This document shows positions 26,660 through 36,619 of a DNA stretch of 42,573 bases, piece after piece (position 1 is the stretch's first letter; every line of letters starts with the position of its first letter). The notes beneath the pieces are model-generated. The model was not told the DNA's origin, did no database searches, and saw only the letters and a list, made by a program, of their open reading frames with translations. The stretch is from Candidatus Pacearchaeota archaeon (GTDB lineage: Archaea > Nanobdellota > Nanobdellia > Pacearchaeales > GW2011-AR1). Position numbers and translations under genes: made by a program. The stretch is from the NCBI GenBank assembly GCA_018303885.1, contig JAGVXG010000007.1:1-42573 (forward strand). The letters are read 5' to 3'.

Positions 26660-27469
26660 ATGAAAAATCAAAAAGGATTTGCACCAATTATTGGGTTAAT
26701 AGTTGTTGTAATTGTATTAGGGGCTAGTTTATATGTTTATAAAAATCAGCAAAATCAAGATATAAATAAAGAAACTACAACAACGCCCCAAGATATAAAT
26801 AAAGAAACTACAACAACTCGCCTAGAAGGAGTATTCTCATACCTTAATGGAAATTTTACTTTTTTAGTATTTGTTAATGATAATCAGGATACTCATGTCA
26901 TACGACTTACTTTTAGTAATCAGAGTGAAGTAATAAAAAAGTTAGACATTGATATATCGAAACTTCCGGCAGATGAATGGTGTTCGATTTCTGCTGAGTC
27001 AGTGGCAACAATAGATGTAACGGGCTACGATACTGCAAGGGCAGAAAAGGACTGGAAGGATGAAGTAACACTCAAAACAGTTGTTGTTCCTGCTACATTT
27101 TCAGTAGTGTGTACAAATAAAGAAGACACAACAACTCGCCTAGAAGGAGTATTCTCCTACAATCGTGGAGGCCTTAATTTTTTAGTATTTGTTAATGATA
27201 ATCAGGGTACTCATGCCATATACATTACGTTTAGTAATCAGGATGAAGCAATAAAAATGTTTGATATTGATATATCAAAACTTGATATATCAAAACTTCC
27301 AGCAGATCTTCCAACAGTTGAATGGTGTTCGATTATGGGTGAATCAGTGGCAACAATAGATGTAACGGGCTACGATACTGAAAGGGCAGAAAAGGATTGG
27401 AAAGATGAAGTAACACTCAAAACAGTTGTTGTTCCTGCTGTATCTAGTGTGTTTTGCGCTACCCCCTAG
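26660..27469 (+). CDS. Membrane-anchored protein with two tandem ~100-aa repeats
   Basis: N-terminal KGFAPIIGLIVVVIVLGASLYVY then two TTRLEGVFSY...VVVPA..SV.C repeats. Confidence 0.75.
   Translation: MKNQKGFAPIIGLIVVVIVLGASLYVYKNQQNQDINKETTTTPQDINKETTTTRLEGVFSYLNGNFTFLVFVNDNQDTHVIRLTFSNQSEVIKKLDIDISKLPADEWCSISAESVATIDVTGYDTARAEKDWKDEVTLKTVVVPATFSVVCTNKEDTTTRLEGVFSYNRGGLNFLVFVNDNQGTHAIYITFSNQDEAIKMFDIDISKLDISKLPADLPTVEWCSIMGESVATIDVTGYDTERAEKDWKDEVTLKTVVVPAVSSVFCATP
26815..27465 (+). repeat. Tandem duplicated coding segment (~320 bp unit)
   Basis: Long near-identical DNA blocks shared by both units, e.g. gtggcaacaatagatgtaacgggctacgatactg and gatgaagtaacactcaaaacagttgttgttcctgct. Confidence 0.8.
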
Positions 27470-27610
27470 TAAATCGGTTCTCTTCTTGTGAATTTCCAAA
27501 AGTGGCAGAAAAAAGAATAAATAAAAGGTATTGGCGTATTCAAAAATCGGGATTTAAAGGTTGCATTTTAGCCTAGAAAATTATTTAAACAGAGTTTCGC
27601 TCTTCTATGA

Positions 27611-28276
27611 ATGTTCAATAAAAAGAAGTGTAAAAACTGCGGGGAAAAAATAAGCAATAGTTACAACTTCTGCCCCTATTGCAGGGTTCCTTTAATAGAC
27701 AGTTTTGATGATGAAGATTTTGGGCTTTTGGGAAGAAATGATTCTATGGAAGAAGTAAAGCTTCCTCTTGGTTTTAATCACTTATTTAATTCATTGATTA
27801 AAAACATGAATACCCAATTCAAAGAACTTGAAAGTCACAACGCGAAACAGGACCAGAAAAAATCAGAAGTAAAAAAAGGTGGGATAAGCATCTCAATTAG
27901 CACTTCTGGGAACAGGCCCCCAGAAATAAAAGTGACATCTTTTGGAAATATCCCTAAATTCAAAGAAAGAGAAAAACAAATAGCAAAAAAAGCAAATTCA
28001 ATAAAGCTTCCTTTATCAGAAAAAAAGTTCTCTGGGATGCCAAAAAAAGAACCAGAAACAAATATAAGGCGATTGTCTAACAAAGTGGTATATGAAATAA
28101 ATATGCCTGGAGTGAAATCCATGGAAGACGTTTCAATAATACAACTAGAAAACAGCATAGAAATCAAGGCATTTGCAAAAGACAAAGTATTTCACAAAAT
28201 AATACCTATAAATCTTCCGATAAGCGATTACAATCTTTCAAAGGGAAAACTTGTTCTTGAGCTTGATGCCAGATAA
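27611..28276 (+). CDS. Zinc-ribbon protein with C-terminal Hsp20/CS-like domain
   Basis: CKNCGEKIS..CPYC ribbon; VVYEINMPGVKSMEDVSIIQLENSIEIKAFAKDKVFHKIIPINLPI. Confidence 0.65.
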   Translation: MFNKKKCKNCGEKISNSYNFCPYCRVPLIDSFDDEDFGLLGRNDSMEEVKLPLGFNHLFNSLIKNMNTQFKELESHNAKQDQKKSEVKKGGISISISTSGNRPPEIKVTSFGNIPKFKEREKQIAKKANSIKLPLSEKKFSGMPKKEPETNIRRLSNKVVYEINMPGVKSMEDVSIIQLENSIEIKAFAKDKVFHKIIPINLPISDYNLSKGKLVLELDAR

Positions 28277-28323
28277 TAATTAAGCACATAAAAACTTATA
28301 AACTACTTATTAAAAAGTTTAGG

Positions 28324-28707
28324 ATGGCAAATGGGTTAGAAAAGCATGAAAGGAGCATTTTAAATAAAATCCATGAAAAAGGCTGGGAAGTTTATGATTC
28401 AACAAATGCTCATACAAGAGATGATGCAGAAAAATCTATTAGAAAAGGCCCTACACGTATTTTAGAAAATGGAAAAAGGTATGTTTTGTTACCAAAAACG
28501 AAAAGCCCTAAAGATCCAAAGGTAGTTTTTAGTACAATAGAAGAGATAGTTAATAGAGAACCTCCAACAATATCAATAGACGGTGAAAGATTTCCTTGGA
28601 CTGGTTTTATTCCATATGAAGATCATATAAAAGTGAACACAAATGTAGGGCATTTTATTTCTTATGAAAACTTTTTATCTTCTATAGCAAGCATACTTCA
28701 AGTCTAA
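28324..28707 (+). CDS. Hypothetical protein
   Basis: ORF 127 aa. Confidence 0.5.
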   Translation: MANGLEKHERSILNKIHEKGWEVYDSTNAHTRDDAEKSIRKGPTRILENGKRYVLLPKTKSPKDPKVVFSTIEEIVNREPPTISIDGERFPWTGFIPYEDHIKVNTNVGHFISYENFLSSIASILQV

Positions 28708-28708
28708 C

Positions 28709-30508
28709 TTATTCAACTGTAACAGATTTTGCCAGGTTTCTTGGACGATCAACATCTAAACCTTTTAAGTCAGCAATGTGATAAGCCAAAAGCTGAAGAG
28801 GAATTGAATTTATTATCGGAGAAAGTTCTTCCATTGTTGCAGGAACTTTTATGATATAATCAGATAATCTCTTAATATTTGAGTCATCTCTATCTGTTAT
28901 TGTTATTATCCTCCCGCCACGCGCTCTTACTTCTTCTATGTTGCTTAAAACCTTTTCAAAAACAGTTCCATTAGTCGCCAAAAAAACAACGGGCATATTT
29001 TCATCTATCAGGGCAATTGGTCCGTGTTTCATCTCTGCAGCAGGATAGCCTTCTGCATGAATATAAGAGATTTCCTTTAGTTTCAATGCCCCTTCAAGAG
29101 CCACTGGAAAATTTATCCCCCTTCCTAAATAAAGAAAGTTGGTGCTTGATTTAAAAATCTCTGCTATTTCCTTTATTTCTTCAGACTTATTTAAAACCTC
29201 GATTAATTTTTTAGGCAAAGAAGAAATTTCTTCCAATAAATTTTTATCTAACGACAATCCTTTTTTCTGCCTGATAAATAAGGCAAAAAGTAGAAGAGCC
29301 ATTACCTGTGAAGTAAATGCTTTTGTGCTTGCGACTCCTATTTCAGGTCCTGCATGCAAATAAATTCCAGAATCTACCATCCGGGATATTGTAGAACCTA
29401 CTACATTTACAATACCAAGAACTTTCACATTTTTTGATTTGGCTTCTTTTAAAGCCGCAAGAGTGTCTGCAGTTTCTCCTGACTGAGAAACAACTATCAT
29501 TAAATCATTTTCATTAACAAGCGAATTTCTATACCTAAATTCAGAAGCATAATCTACTTCAACAGGAATCTTTGAAATTTTCTCTATTAAATGTTTTCCT
29601 ATCAACGCAGAATGCCAGCTCGTCCCGCAAGCAGTTATTACGACCCTGTTCAGTTTGTTTATATCAAAATCTACTGTTAGTTTTACAAGATCTTCCTTTA
29701 TTCTGCCTCTTAAAACATTCTCCAGAGCCTCTGGCTGTTCAAATATTTCTTTTAGCATGAAATGTTTAAAACCTTTTTTCTCAATCTGATCAATATTCCA
29801 TTTAATTTCGTGGACATCTCTTGTTATTTCTTCTTCTTTTAAATTTTTAATAGAATAGCTTGATTTTTTAATAGTTGCTATATCATCATCCTCCAAATAA
29901 ATAACTTTATTTGTATAATCCATTATCGGGGCCGCGTCTGAAGCTATAAATATTTCATTTTCCCCTATTCCAAGAATCAAAGGAGAACTTCTTTTAGCTA
30001 CAACTATTTCCTCATTATTTTTATGAATTACGACTAATCCAAAAGTTCCTTCAATAAGCTTCAGTGCCTTAGAAACTGCACCTTCCAAATTACCAGAATA
30101 AAATTTCTCTATTAAATGGGCAAAAATTTCAGAATCAGTTTCAGATAAGAACTTATGATCTTCTTTTTCTAAAATTTTTCTTAGCGCAGAATAGTTTTCT
30201 ATGATTCCGTTATGGATAATTATTATTTCTTTTTTACAATCTGCATGAGGGTGCGCATTTACCTCATTTGGTGCCCCATGAGTAGCCCATCTAGTATGTG
30301 CTATGCCTATAGTGCCTTTTATATCCTGAAAATTCTCTGGATGATAAATATCATTTATACTGCCTTTGCCCTTGATAAGGAAAACTTCATTTTTATTTAA
30401 AACACATATGCCTGCGCTATCATAACCACGGTATTCTAATCTTTTTAATCCCTTAACAAGAATTGAAGCAGCCTCTTTTTCTCCTATATAACCGAAAATC
30501 CCACACAT
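28709..30508 (-). CDS. glmS: Glutamine-fructose-6-phosphate aminotransferase (isomerizing)
   Basis: MCGIFGYIG N-terminus; SIS domains; C-terminus RPRNLAKSVTVE. Confidence 0.97.
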   Translation of the reverse strand: MCGIFGYIGEKEAASILVKGLKRLEYRGYDSAGICVLNKNEVFLIKGKGSINDIYHPENFQDIKGTIGIAHTRWATHGAPNEVNAHPHADCKKEIIIIHNGIIENYSALRKILEKEDHKFLSETDSEIFAHLIEKFYSGNLEGAVSKALKLIEGTFGLVVIHKNNEEIVVAKRSSPLILGIGENEIFIASDAAPIMDYTNKVIYLEDDDIATIKKSSYSIKNLKEEEITRDVHEIKWNIDQIEKKGFKHFMLKEIFEQPEALENVLRGRIKEDLVKLTVDFDINKLNRVVITACGTSWHSALIGKHLIEKISKIPVEVDYASEFRYRNSLVNENDLMIVVSQSGETADTLAALKEAKSKNVKVLGIVNVVGSTISRMVDSGIYLHAGPEIGVASTKAFTSQVMALLLFALFIRQKKGLSLDKNLLEEISSLPKKLIEVLNKSEEIKEIAEIFKSSTNFLYLGRGINFPVALEGALKLKEISYIHAEGYPAAEMKHGPIALIDENMPVVFLATNGTVFEKVLSNIEEVRARGGRIITITDRDDSNIKRLSDYIIKVPATMEELSPIINSIPLQLLAYHIADLKGLDVDRPRNLAKSVTVE

Positions 30509-30612
30509 TATATTATTTGATGCAAAGGACTTTTAACCTTTATGAAATCAACTACTACGGCAAAAACGAACTCACAAAACTTATAAATAGTTAATTTTTC
30601 TTGAAATTGAAT

Positions 30613-30755
30613 GAGCCCGTAGCTCAGCCTGGTAGAGCACTACATTTTGTCTTAAGTAAAATTAAGCGGAAGGTGATTCTGATAGGATTAGAAAAAGTAA
30701 ATCTTATCTAATCTCAGCCAGGTAGGGGTCCACGGTTCAAATCCGTGCGGGCTCA
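30613..30755 (+). tRNA. tRNA-Ile(GAU) with two BHB introns: exons 30613-30643, 30678-30684, 30720-30755
   Basis: Spliced 74 nt: GAGCCCG TA GCTC AGCCTGGTA GAGC A CTACT CTGATAA GGTAG GGGTC CACGG TTCAAAT CCGTG CGGGCTC A. BHB1: H CACT/GGTG, bulges ACA and ATT. BHB2: H CTGA/TCAG, bulges TAG and CCA, inner helix GATTAGA/TCTAATC. TATA-like TTATAAATAG upstream. Confidence 0.85.
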
Positions 30756-30812
30756 TTTATTTTTTCAAATAGAAACCCCAATCTTTAAAAACCATTTTTA
30801 TCTCAATAAATA

Positions 30813-31445
30813 ATGGCCCAAGTAAACGCCCAAATAAATAAAGAGAAACTTAATGTAAAAGAACCTCAAGCGTCTTACAAAGGAATGTATCATTACATGC
30901 AGCAATCCTGGAAAAAACCAGACATGAAAATACTTAGAGAAAGAATGACTCAGTGGCGAGCTTCTCCGGTATTTACTAAAGTCGATAAACCTTTAAGAAT
31001 TGACAAAGCTCGTGCCTTAGGATACAAAGACAAAAAGGGTTTCGTAATAGTGCGTGTTCGATTAATAAGAGGCGGACACAAAAGATCAAGGCCTAATAAA
31101 GGCCGACGTTCAAAACGACTTCATACAAGAAAAAACCTGAGAATGAATTATCAGTGGATTGCAGAGCAAAGAGCTGCAAGAAAATACACAAATTTAGAAG
31201 TTTTAAATTCTTATCAAGTAGGAAAAGATGGCGTTCATTATTTCTATGAAGTCATTTTGGTTGATCCAGAAAGGCCTGAAATAAAAAACGACAAAACAAT
31301 TTCGTGGATTACAAAACCTGGAAATCGTGGCAGGGCGTTTCGTGGTTTGACAAGTGCTGGAAAAAAATCCCGTGGTTTGAGAACAAAATCAAGGGAGATT
31401 AAAACCAGGCCAAGTTTAAGAGCTCGTGGTAGGCTAGGGAAATAA
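30813..31445 (+). CDS. rpl15e: Ribosomal protein L15e
   Basis: MYHYMQQSWKKP...KARALGYKDKKGFVIVRVRLIRGGHKRSRPNKGRRSK. Confidence 0.93.
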   Translation: MAQVNAQINKEKLNVKEPQASYKGMYHYMQQSWKKPDMKILRERMTQWRASPVFTKVDKPLRIDKARALGYKDKKGFVIVRVRLIRGGHKRSRPNKGRRSKRLHTRKNLRMNYQWIAEQRAARKYTNLEVLNSYQVGKDGVHYFYEVILVDPERPEIKNDKTISWITKPGNRGRAFRGLTSAGKKSRGLRTKSREIKTRPSLRARGRLGK

Positions 31446-31593
31446 TCAACCTTAAAAATCTCTGATTCTTTAAATAATAAATTAGTTCGCTCCGCTCAGA
31501 GGTAAAAATGTTAATAGCTAAAACTTGGGTTTTATTTTTAACAAATTAGATGAATTCGACGAGCGATAGCGAGGAGCAAAGTAAAAACAGAAG

Positions 31594-33330
31594 ATGAAAT
31601 ACAAAGAACTTGCTGAATTTTATGAAGCCGCATCAAGCACGCCAAAACGCCTTGAAAAAACTGAAATTCTTGTCAAATTCTTGAAGAAAATTGCTAGTTC
31701 TGGGAAAGAACTGGATAGAGATGTTCTTTATCTCTTGCTCGGAGATATTTATCCAGAGTACGACGAGCGTAGGATTGGAATTTCAACACAGATTGCGATA
31801 AAGGCAATTTCAAAAGCAACAGGAATCAACGAAACCAATGTTTTACATGAATGGAAAGTTCTTGGTGATTTGGGGAAAGTCGCTAAAGCTTTGACTGCGA
31901 AAAGAAAACAATCAACGCTGCATACCGGTGTTTTAACAACAGAAAAAGTTCTGGAAAATTTAAGGAAGCTTCCTGAACTAATCGGCAAGGGAACTGTTGG
32001 AAAAAAACTTGATTTGATAACAGAACTTCTCTCTTCTGCTTCTCCTGTTGAAGCCCTTTATCTTATAAGAACTTTAATCGGAGATTTAAGAATAGGACTA
32101 AAAGAAAGCACTGTTAGAGATGCTATGGCTAAAGCTTTTTTTTCTGAAAACAAAGAAGCCCCAAAAAAAATCCAAGATATAATAGATAAATCAAATGACC
32201 TAGCCTCGGTATTTAATATCGTAAAAGATGGAAAAATTGATGAATTTGAAAAAATACATTTGGAAATAGGAAAACCAATAAAGGCTATGTTGGCTCAAAA
32301 AGCAAAAAACATAAAAGAAGCTTTCGAATCTGTTGGAAAACCTGCTGCTATTGAATATAAATATGACGGCTTTAGGTTAATAATCCACAAGAAAGGAGAT
32401 AAAGTTATTTTCTTTACAAGACGTCTAGAAAACGTCACAAAGCAATTTCCAGAAGTTGTTTCCTATGTTCAAAAATACGTAAAGGGCGATTCTTTCATCT
32501 TGGATTCAGAGGCTGTCGGGTTTAACAAGAAAACAAAAGAATATATGCCTTTTCAGGACATAAGTCAGAGAATAAGAAGAAAATACCATATTGAAAAGCT
32601 GCAAGAAGAGTTGCCTGTCGAAATAAATGTTTTTGACATCCTTTACTACAACGGAAAATCCCTTCTTAAAGAGCCATTTGAAAAACGTACAGCATTGATA
32701 AAAAAAATAGTAAAAAATAATCCTTACAAGATAATCCACGCCAAACAAATAATAACTTCTGATGAAGTCGCAGCAGAGCGTTTTTACAAGCAGGCTTTGA
32801 AAGATCGCCAAGAGGGAATCATGTTCAAAAACCTCCAGGCAAGGTACCAGCCCGGCAGTCGTGTTGGCCACATGCTAAAAGTCAAGCCAGAAGAGCGTGA
32901 TTTGGACTTAGTCATAACTGGCGGCGAATACGGAACAGGGAAAAGAGGAGGTTGGCTTTCCAGTTTCATTCTTTCTTGCAAAGCAGGAAAATTAAAAGAT
33001 GAGTTTCTTGAAATAGGAAAATTTGGAACAGGAATAAAAGAAAAATCAACAGAGGAATCAAAGATAGGAATTTCCTTTCATGAACTAACAGAAAAGCTCA
33101 GGCCTTATTTCCTAGAAGAAAAAGGCAAATCTGTAAAAATAAAACCTAAGATTGTTGTCTCTGTGACTTATCAAGAAATTCAGAAATCTATAAATTACAA
33201 CTCAGGATTTGCATTGCGTTTTCCTCGCTTTACAGCGTTGCGTCCAGACAAGCACCCAACAGAAGCAGCAACGCTTGACGAAGTAAAAAAGGATTTTGAA
33301 AATCAAAAAAGAAATTGGAGATATGGTTAA
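31594..33330 (+). CDS. lig: ATP-dependent DNA ligase
   Basis: EYKYDGFR adenylation motif, DSEAVG, EGIMFKN, LKVKPEERDLDLVITGGEYGTGKRGGWLSSF. Confidence 0.95.
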   Translation: MKYKELAEFYEAASSTPKRLEKTEILVKFLKKIASSGKELDRDVLYLLLGDIYPEYDERRIGISTQIAIKAISKATGINETNVLHEWKVLGDLGKVAKALTAKRKQSTLHTGVLTTEKVLENLRKLPELIGKGTVGKKLDLITELLSSASPVEALYLIRTLIGDLRIGLKESTVRDAMAKAFFSENKEAPKKIQDIIDKSNDLASVFNIVKDGKIDEFEKIHLEIGKPIKAMLAQKAKNIKEAFESVGKPAAIEYKYDGFRLIIHKKGDKVIFFTRRLENVTKQFPEVVSYVQKYVKGDSFILDSEAVGFNKKTKEYMPFQDISQRIRRKYHIEKLQEELPVEINVFDILYYNGKSLLKEPFEKRTALIKKIVKNNPYKIIHAKQIITSDEVAAERFYKQALKDRQEGIMFKNLQARYQPGSRVGHMLKVKPEERDLDLVITGGEYGTGKRGGWLSSFILSCKAGKLKDEFLEIGKFGTGIKEKSTEESKIGISFHELTEKLRPYFLEEKGKSVKIKPKIVVSVTYQEIQKSINYNSGFALRFPRFTALRPDKHPTEAATLDEVKKDFENQKRNWRYG

Positions 33331-33390
33331 GGAAATGAAAGTGAATCTCTATTCAGAGAATTTTATAAACTTTAAAATTTTACTACTATC

Positions 33391-33927
33391 ATGAACCTTT
33401 ATCTTGTGAGGCATGGTCAAAGAGGAAAGAATGAAAAATTTGATACATTAACAAAGGAAGGAATTTGGCAATCTAAAAGATTAGGTCCTTACTTTAAGGA
33501 TAAAAAGATAGATTATGTTTATGTAAGTCCTCAAAAAAGAGCACGGGACACTTTAAAGCACATAATACCTTATCTCAACAAAAATGTAAAAATAGATATC
33601 TCTGAATCGGTTAAACAGCAGGGCGCTCCGGCAGAAGTTGAAGAATGGGTAATCAAAAAGTATAAGATAAAAAATGAAACAGATTCCCAAACTAAGATAA
33701 GGACGTCTAAATTTTTAAAACTCTTAAAAAAGAAACACAAAAAAGATAATGTTCTTATTGTAACTCATAAAAGATTTGCTACTTTCACAATAAAAATTTT
33801 GTTAAATCTTAAAGGTAAAAGAGGTAAATACGTGTATGTTCCAAGCTCTTCTGTGTCTTATTTTAAAATAGAGAGCAATAAATTAAAAGATTTTTTAACT
33901 TCAGATATAAGGCATCTTTTAAGATAA
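33391..33927 (+). CDS. Histidine phosphatase (phosphoglycerate mutase-like) family
   Basis: LYLVRHGQRGKN...LTKEGIWQSKRLG...YVSPQKRARDT. Confidence 0.75.
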   Translation: MNLYLVRHGQRGKNEKFDTLTKEGIWQSKRLGPYFKDKKIDYVYVSPQKRARDTLKHIIPYLNKNVKIDISESVKQQGAPAEVEEWVIKKYKIKNETDSQTKIRTSKFLKLLKKKHKKDNVLIVTHKRFATFTIKILLNLKGKRGKYVYVPSSSVSYFKIESNKLKDFLTSDIRHLLR

Positions 33928-33950
33928 TTTAACTCAAAAAAAGGTAAATT

Positions 33951-34532
33951 CTAAACTCTCTGCACTTCTTTGTGCCTAAAACAATCTACAATATGATCAT
34001 TGACTAACCCTGCACCTTGCATGAAAGCGTAACATATTGTTGAGCCGACAAATTTAAAGCCACGTTCTTTTAATTCTTTGCTCATAGCGTCTGATTCTTT
34101 TGATGTGGCTGGAAGTTCCTTTAACGACGTGAATTTGTTTACAATTGGTTTATGATTCACAAATTTCCATATAAATTTATCAAAACTGCCAAATTCTTTT
34201 TGTATTTCTAGGAACTTTTTAGCATTGTCTATTGTTCCTAAAATTTTAAGTCGATTTCTTATTATTCTGGCGTCGTTCATCAGCCTCTTAAAGTCTTTTT
34301 CCCTATATCCAGCTATTTTCTCAGCATCAAAACCATGAAAAGCCTTTTCAAAATTTTTTCTTTTTTTTAATATGGTTTTCCAGCTTAAACCAGCCTGAAA
34401 AGTGTCTAAAACAAAATACTCAAATAGTTTTTTATCGCCATGGCATGGGTTTCCCCATTCTTTATCATGATATTCAATCATGTCTTTGTCTTCTGAAGGC
34501 CATTCGCATGTTTTCATGTTTTTATTTTCCAT
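33951..34532 (-). CDS. tag: DNA-3-methyladenine glycosylase I
   Basis: CEWPSEDKDMIEYHDKEWGNPCHGDKKLFEYFVLDTFQAGLSWKTIL. Confidence 0.92.
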   Translation of the reverse strand: MENKNMKTCEWPSEDKDMIEYHDKEWGNPCHGDKKLFEYFVLDTFQAGLSWKTILKKRKNFEKAFHGFDAEKIAGYREKDFKRLMNDARIIRNRLKILGTIDNAKKFLEIQKEFGSFDKFIWKFVNHKPIVNKFTSLKELPATSKESDAMSKELKERGFKFVGSTICYAFMQGAGLVNDHIVDCFRHKEVQRV

Positions 34533-34592
34533 AGTTTTATTTTATCACTTAAATATATAAATTCTTTTAAATCAAAGCTTGCTTGCGCAGGA

Positions 34593-35099
34593 ATGAAAAA
34601 AACATGGTTATTGGGGTTAATTGGATTGATGAGTTATGGCGGTTATAGATTAGGTAACGCGCAAGAACAACAAGAGCCGGAAAAGCACCAGGTAATTTAT
34701 AGTCCTAAAGTAACTAACGCTCTGATTTATATTTATGATAAAAAAACAGGAGAATTTCCGTTATGTGTTTTAGGTAAAAGAAAAGGAAATACTTATTATG
34801 TAAATGATTTGAGAATTCCGCTAGTTACTCAATCAACAGATTCAACAGCAGATTACAATAAAGAGGATTGTAAAAATTTGGATGGCTATCTGGGAATGGT
34901 ACATAACCATGTAGGTGATATTCGCCTTTGCGAACCAGGGAATAAAGACTTAAGAGGATTTATTTACGATGAAAGAGCGCAAATTGAAATAATCGTGTGT
35001 GATGTTAATTCAGATAGCACGCAAACAAATATTCGCGTCTGGTATAAAGAATTATTGCCCAAAGGTTTAATTAATTCATTTAAACAGCAAAACCCCTAG
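34593..35099 (+). CDS. Secreted/anchored JAB/MPN (JAMM-like) domain protein
   Basis: Signal-like N-terminus; GEFPLCVLGKRKGNTYYVNDLRIP then GMVHNHVGDIRLCEPGNKDLRGF (HxH ... GxxD). Confidence 0.5.
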   Translation: MKKTWLLGLIGLMSYGGYRLGNAQEQQEPEKHQVIYSPKVTNALIYIYDKKTGEFPLCVLGKRKGNTYYVNDLRIPLVTQSTDSTADYNKEDCKNLDGYLGMVHNHVGDIRLCEPGNKDLRGFIYDERAQIEIIVCDVNSDSTQTNIRVWYKELLPKGLINSFKQQNP

Positions 35100-35212
35100 G
35101 AATTATTTCTAATTCCCCCTCAATCCTTTTATAAACCTTTATAAAGCTATTTTTCTGTTATTTTATATCAACCAGGAAGGAAAATCGAAAAAAACCTTGG
35201 TTGTTTTCAAAA

Positions 35213-35767
35213 ATGGCAGCTAGCACTTATAAAATACAGAATATCGTTGCAACGACTTCTCTTGAAAAGCCTATTCCGCTTACAAAACTTGCAAGAACCC
35301 AGCCAAACACAGAATACAACCCAGAAACATTTCCCGGTTTAGTTCTTCGTGTTAAAGAACCAAAATCAGCTGTTTTAGTTTTCTCTTCGGGAAATCTTGT
35401 CTGCACTGGAACAAAATCCATAGCGCAAGTCAAAAAAGTCATCCAAGCAGTAATAAGGCAACTAAGAAAAATAAATGTCAATATAACTGCAAAGCCAAAG
35501 ATAACTGTCCAAAACATCGTTGCCTCTGGAACAATAAACCTTAAACTTAACCTTAACTTCCTTGCTTTGGAAATGCAAAACACAGAATACGAACCAGAGC
35601 AATTTCCGGGGTTAGTCTACAAGCTTATAGAGCCAAATGCCACTTTCCTTTTGTTCAGCAATGGAAAACTTGTCTGCACAGGAACAAAGAACAAGCAGCA
35701 ACTTGAATACAGCATGGCTCTTCTTCTAAAGAATGTGAAGGCTGTTTTGAAGAATTATGAGAAGTGA
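35213..35767 (+). CDS. tbp: TATA-box binding protein
   Basis: Two TBP direct repeats: YKIQNIVATTSL...FPGLVLRVKEPKSAVLVFSSGNLVCTGTKS and VQNIVASGTI...FPGLVYKLIEPNATFLLFSNGKLVCTGTK. Confidence 0.96.
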   Translation: MAASTYKIQNIVATTSLEKPIPLTKLARTQPNTEYNPETFPGLVLRVKEPKSAVLVFSSGNLVCTGTKSIAQVKKVIQAVIRQLRKINVNITAKPKITVQNIVASGTINLKLNLNFLALEMQNTEYEPEQFPGLVYKLIEPNATFLLFSNGKLVCTGTKNKQQLEYSMALLLKNVKAVLKNYEK

Positions 35768-35807
35768 TTATAGATATCTTTATATATAATTCTTTTTACC
35801 AAAATTT

Positions 35808-36242
35808 ATGGATTTAAATGAAATATTTGGGTACGCGGCAGATGGGGCGAAATGGCTAGCAATAGGTAGTGTAGCATATCTTTTGGGCTTGGCTGGGTTA
35901 AGTAGTATAACGAGAGTTTTTTCAGAAAGGGTTAACTCACAGGAGGATTTAGACAGAATAGTAAAGGAAGAGGTTGAAAAATTGGGGATTACAAAACCAA
36001 TAAAAGCCAATTTTCAGACATCTTATGCGGGTGGAGCAAAAAAAATTGGCGAAGGAAACTACGAAATAAATATTGGTGGTTTTGCTGCAAGAAGAAGTAT
36101 GGTACGTCATGAGCTATATCATATTCGTAAAGGACACTGTGAAAAAATTAGGGAAGAAATTGGTATTAATGATTTATTTAATTATTTATTAAAATACGAA
36201 CCACAAGCTATAGCATATCAAGTATTTGGAATTAAACTTTAA
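35808..36242 (+). CDS. Membrane-anchored putative zinc peptidase
   Basis: N-terminal TM; HELYH (MVRHELYHIRKGHC) motif. Confidence 0.5.
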   Translation: MDLNEIFGYAADGAKWLAIGSVAYLLGLAGLSSITRVFSERVNSQEDLDRIVKEEVEKLGITKPIKANFQTSYAGGAKKIGEGNYEINIGGFAARRSMVRHELYHIRKGHCEKIREEIGINDLFNYLLKYEPQAIAYQVFGIKL

Positions 36243-36252
36243 GCAAGGTATA

Positions 36253-36480
36253 TTATCTCAAATCTTCTCCAGAAATAACAAGTTCTAATTGATTAATTTT
36301 AGGATTATCAGCTAAAATTCTTATATTTCTAAAACCCTGTTCATCTATTATTTCTTTCAAATTATCAGGGAGAGGAAAATCAACCTTCTTGCCATTATAA
36401 GTTAATTCAGTTCTATAAACTCCTCTGTCACCTCCTCTAAGACTCTCACGTGACGTTGTTAGTACATATTCATCAACCAT
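36253..36480 (-). CDS. Hypothetical protein
   Basis: ORF 75 aa. Confidence 0.45.
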   Translation of the reverse strand: MVDEYVLTTSRESLRGGDRGVYRTELTYNGKKVDFPLPDNLKEIIDEQGFRNIRILADNPKINQLELVISGEDLR

Positions 36481-36619
36481 TTTGAGAAAATGAACTTTCC
36501 CTTTTTATTAATTTCTCTCTTTCGGTATATAGATTCTTTTCACTCCTTAAAAATAATCCACAATTCTAAAAATCATATAAAACCATCCTTTAGTTTACAA
36601 TAAACTATAAAAACAGACC

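Noticed and set aside
30613-30755. tRNA-Gln(UUG) or tRNA-Lys(UUU) from contiguous reading of CTACATTTTG
   Set aside because: Gives a mismatched anticodon stem and a U at position 37; the two-intron model yields a perfect Ile(GAU) loop.
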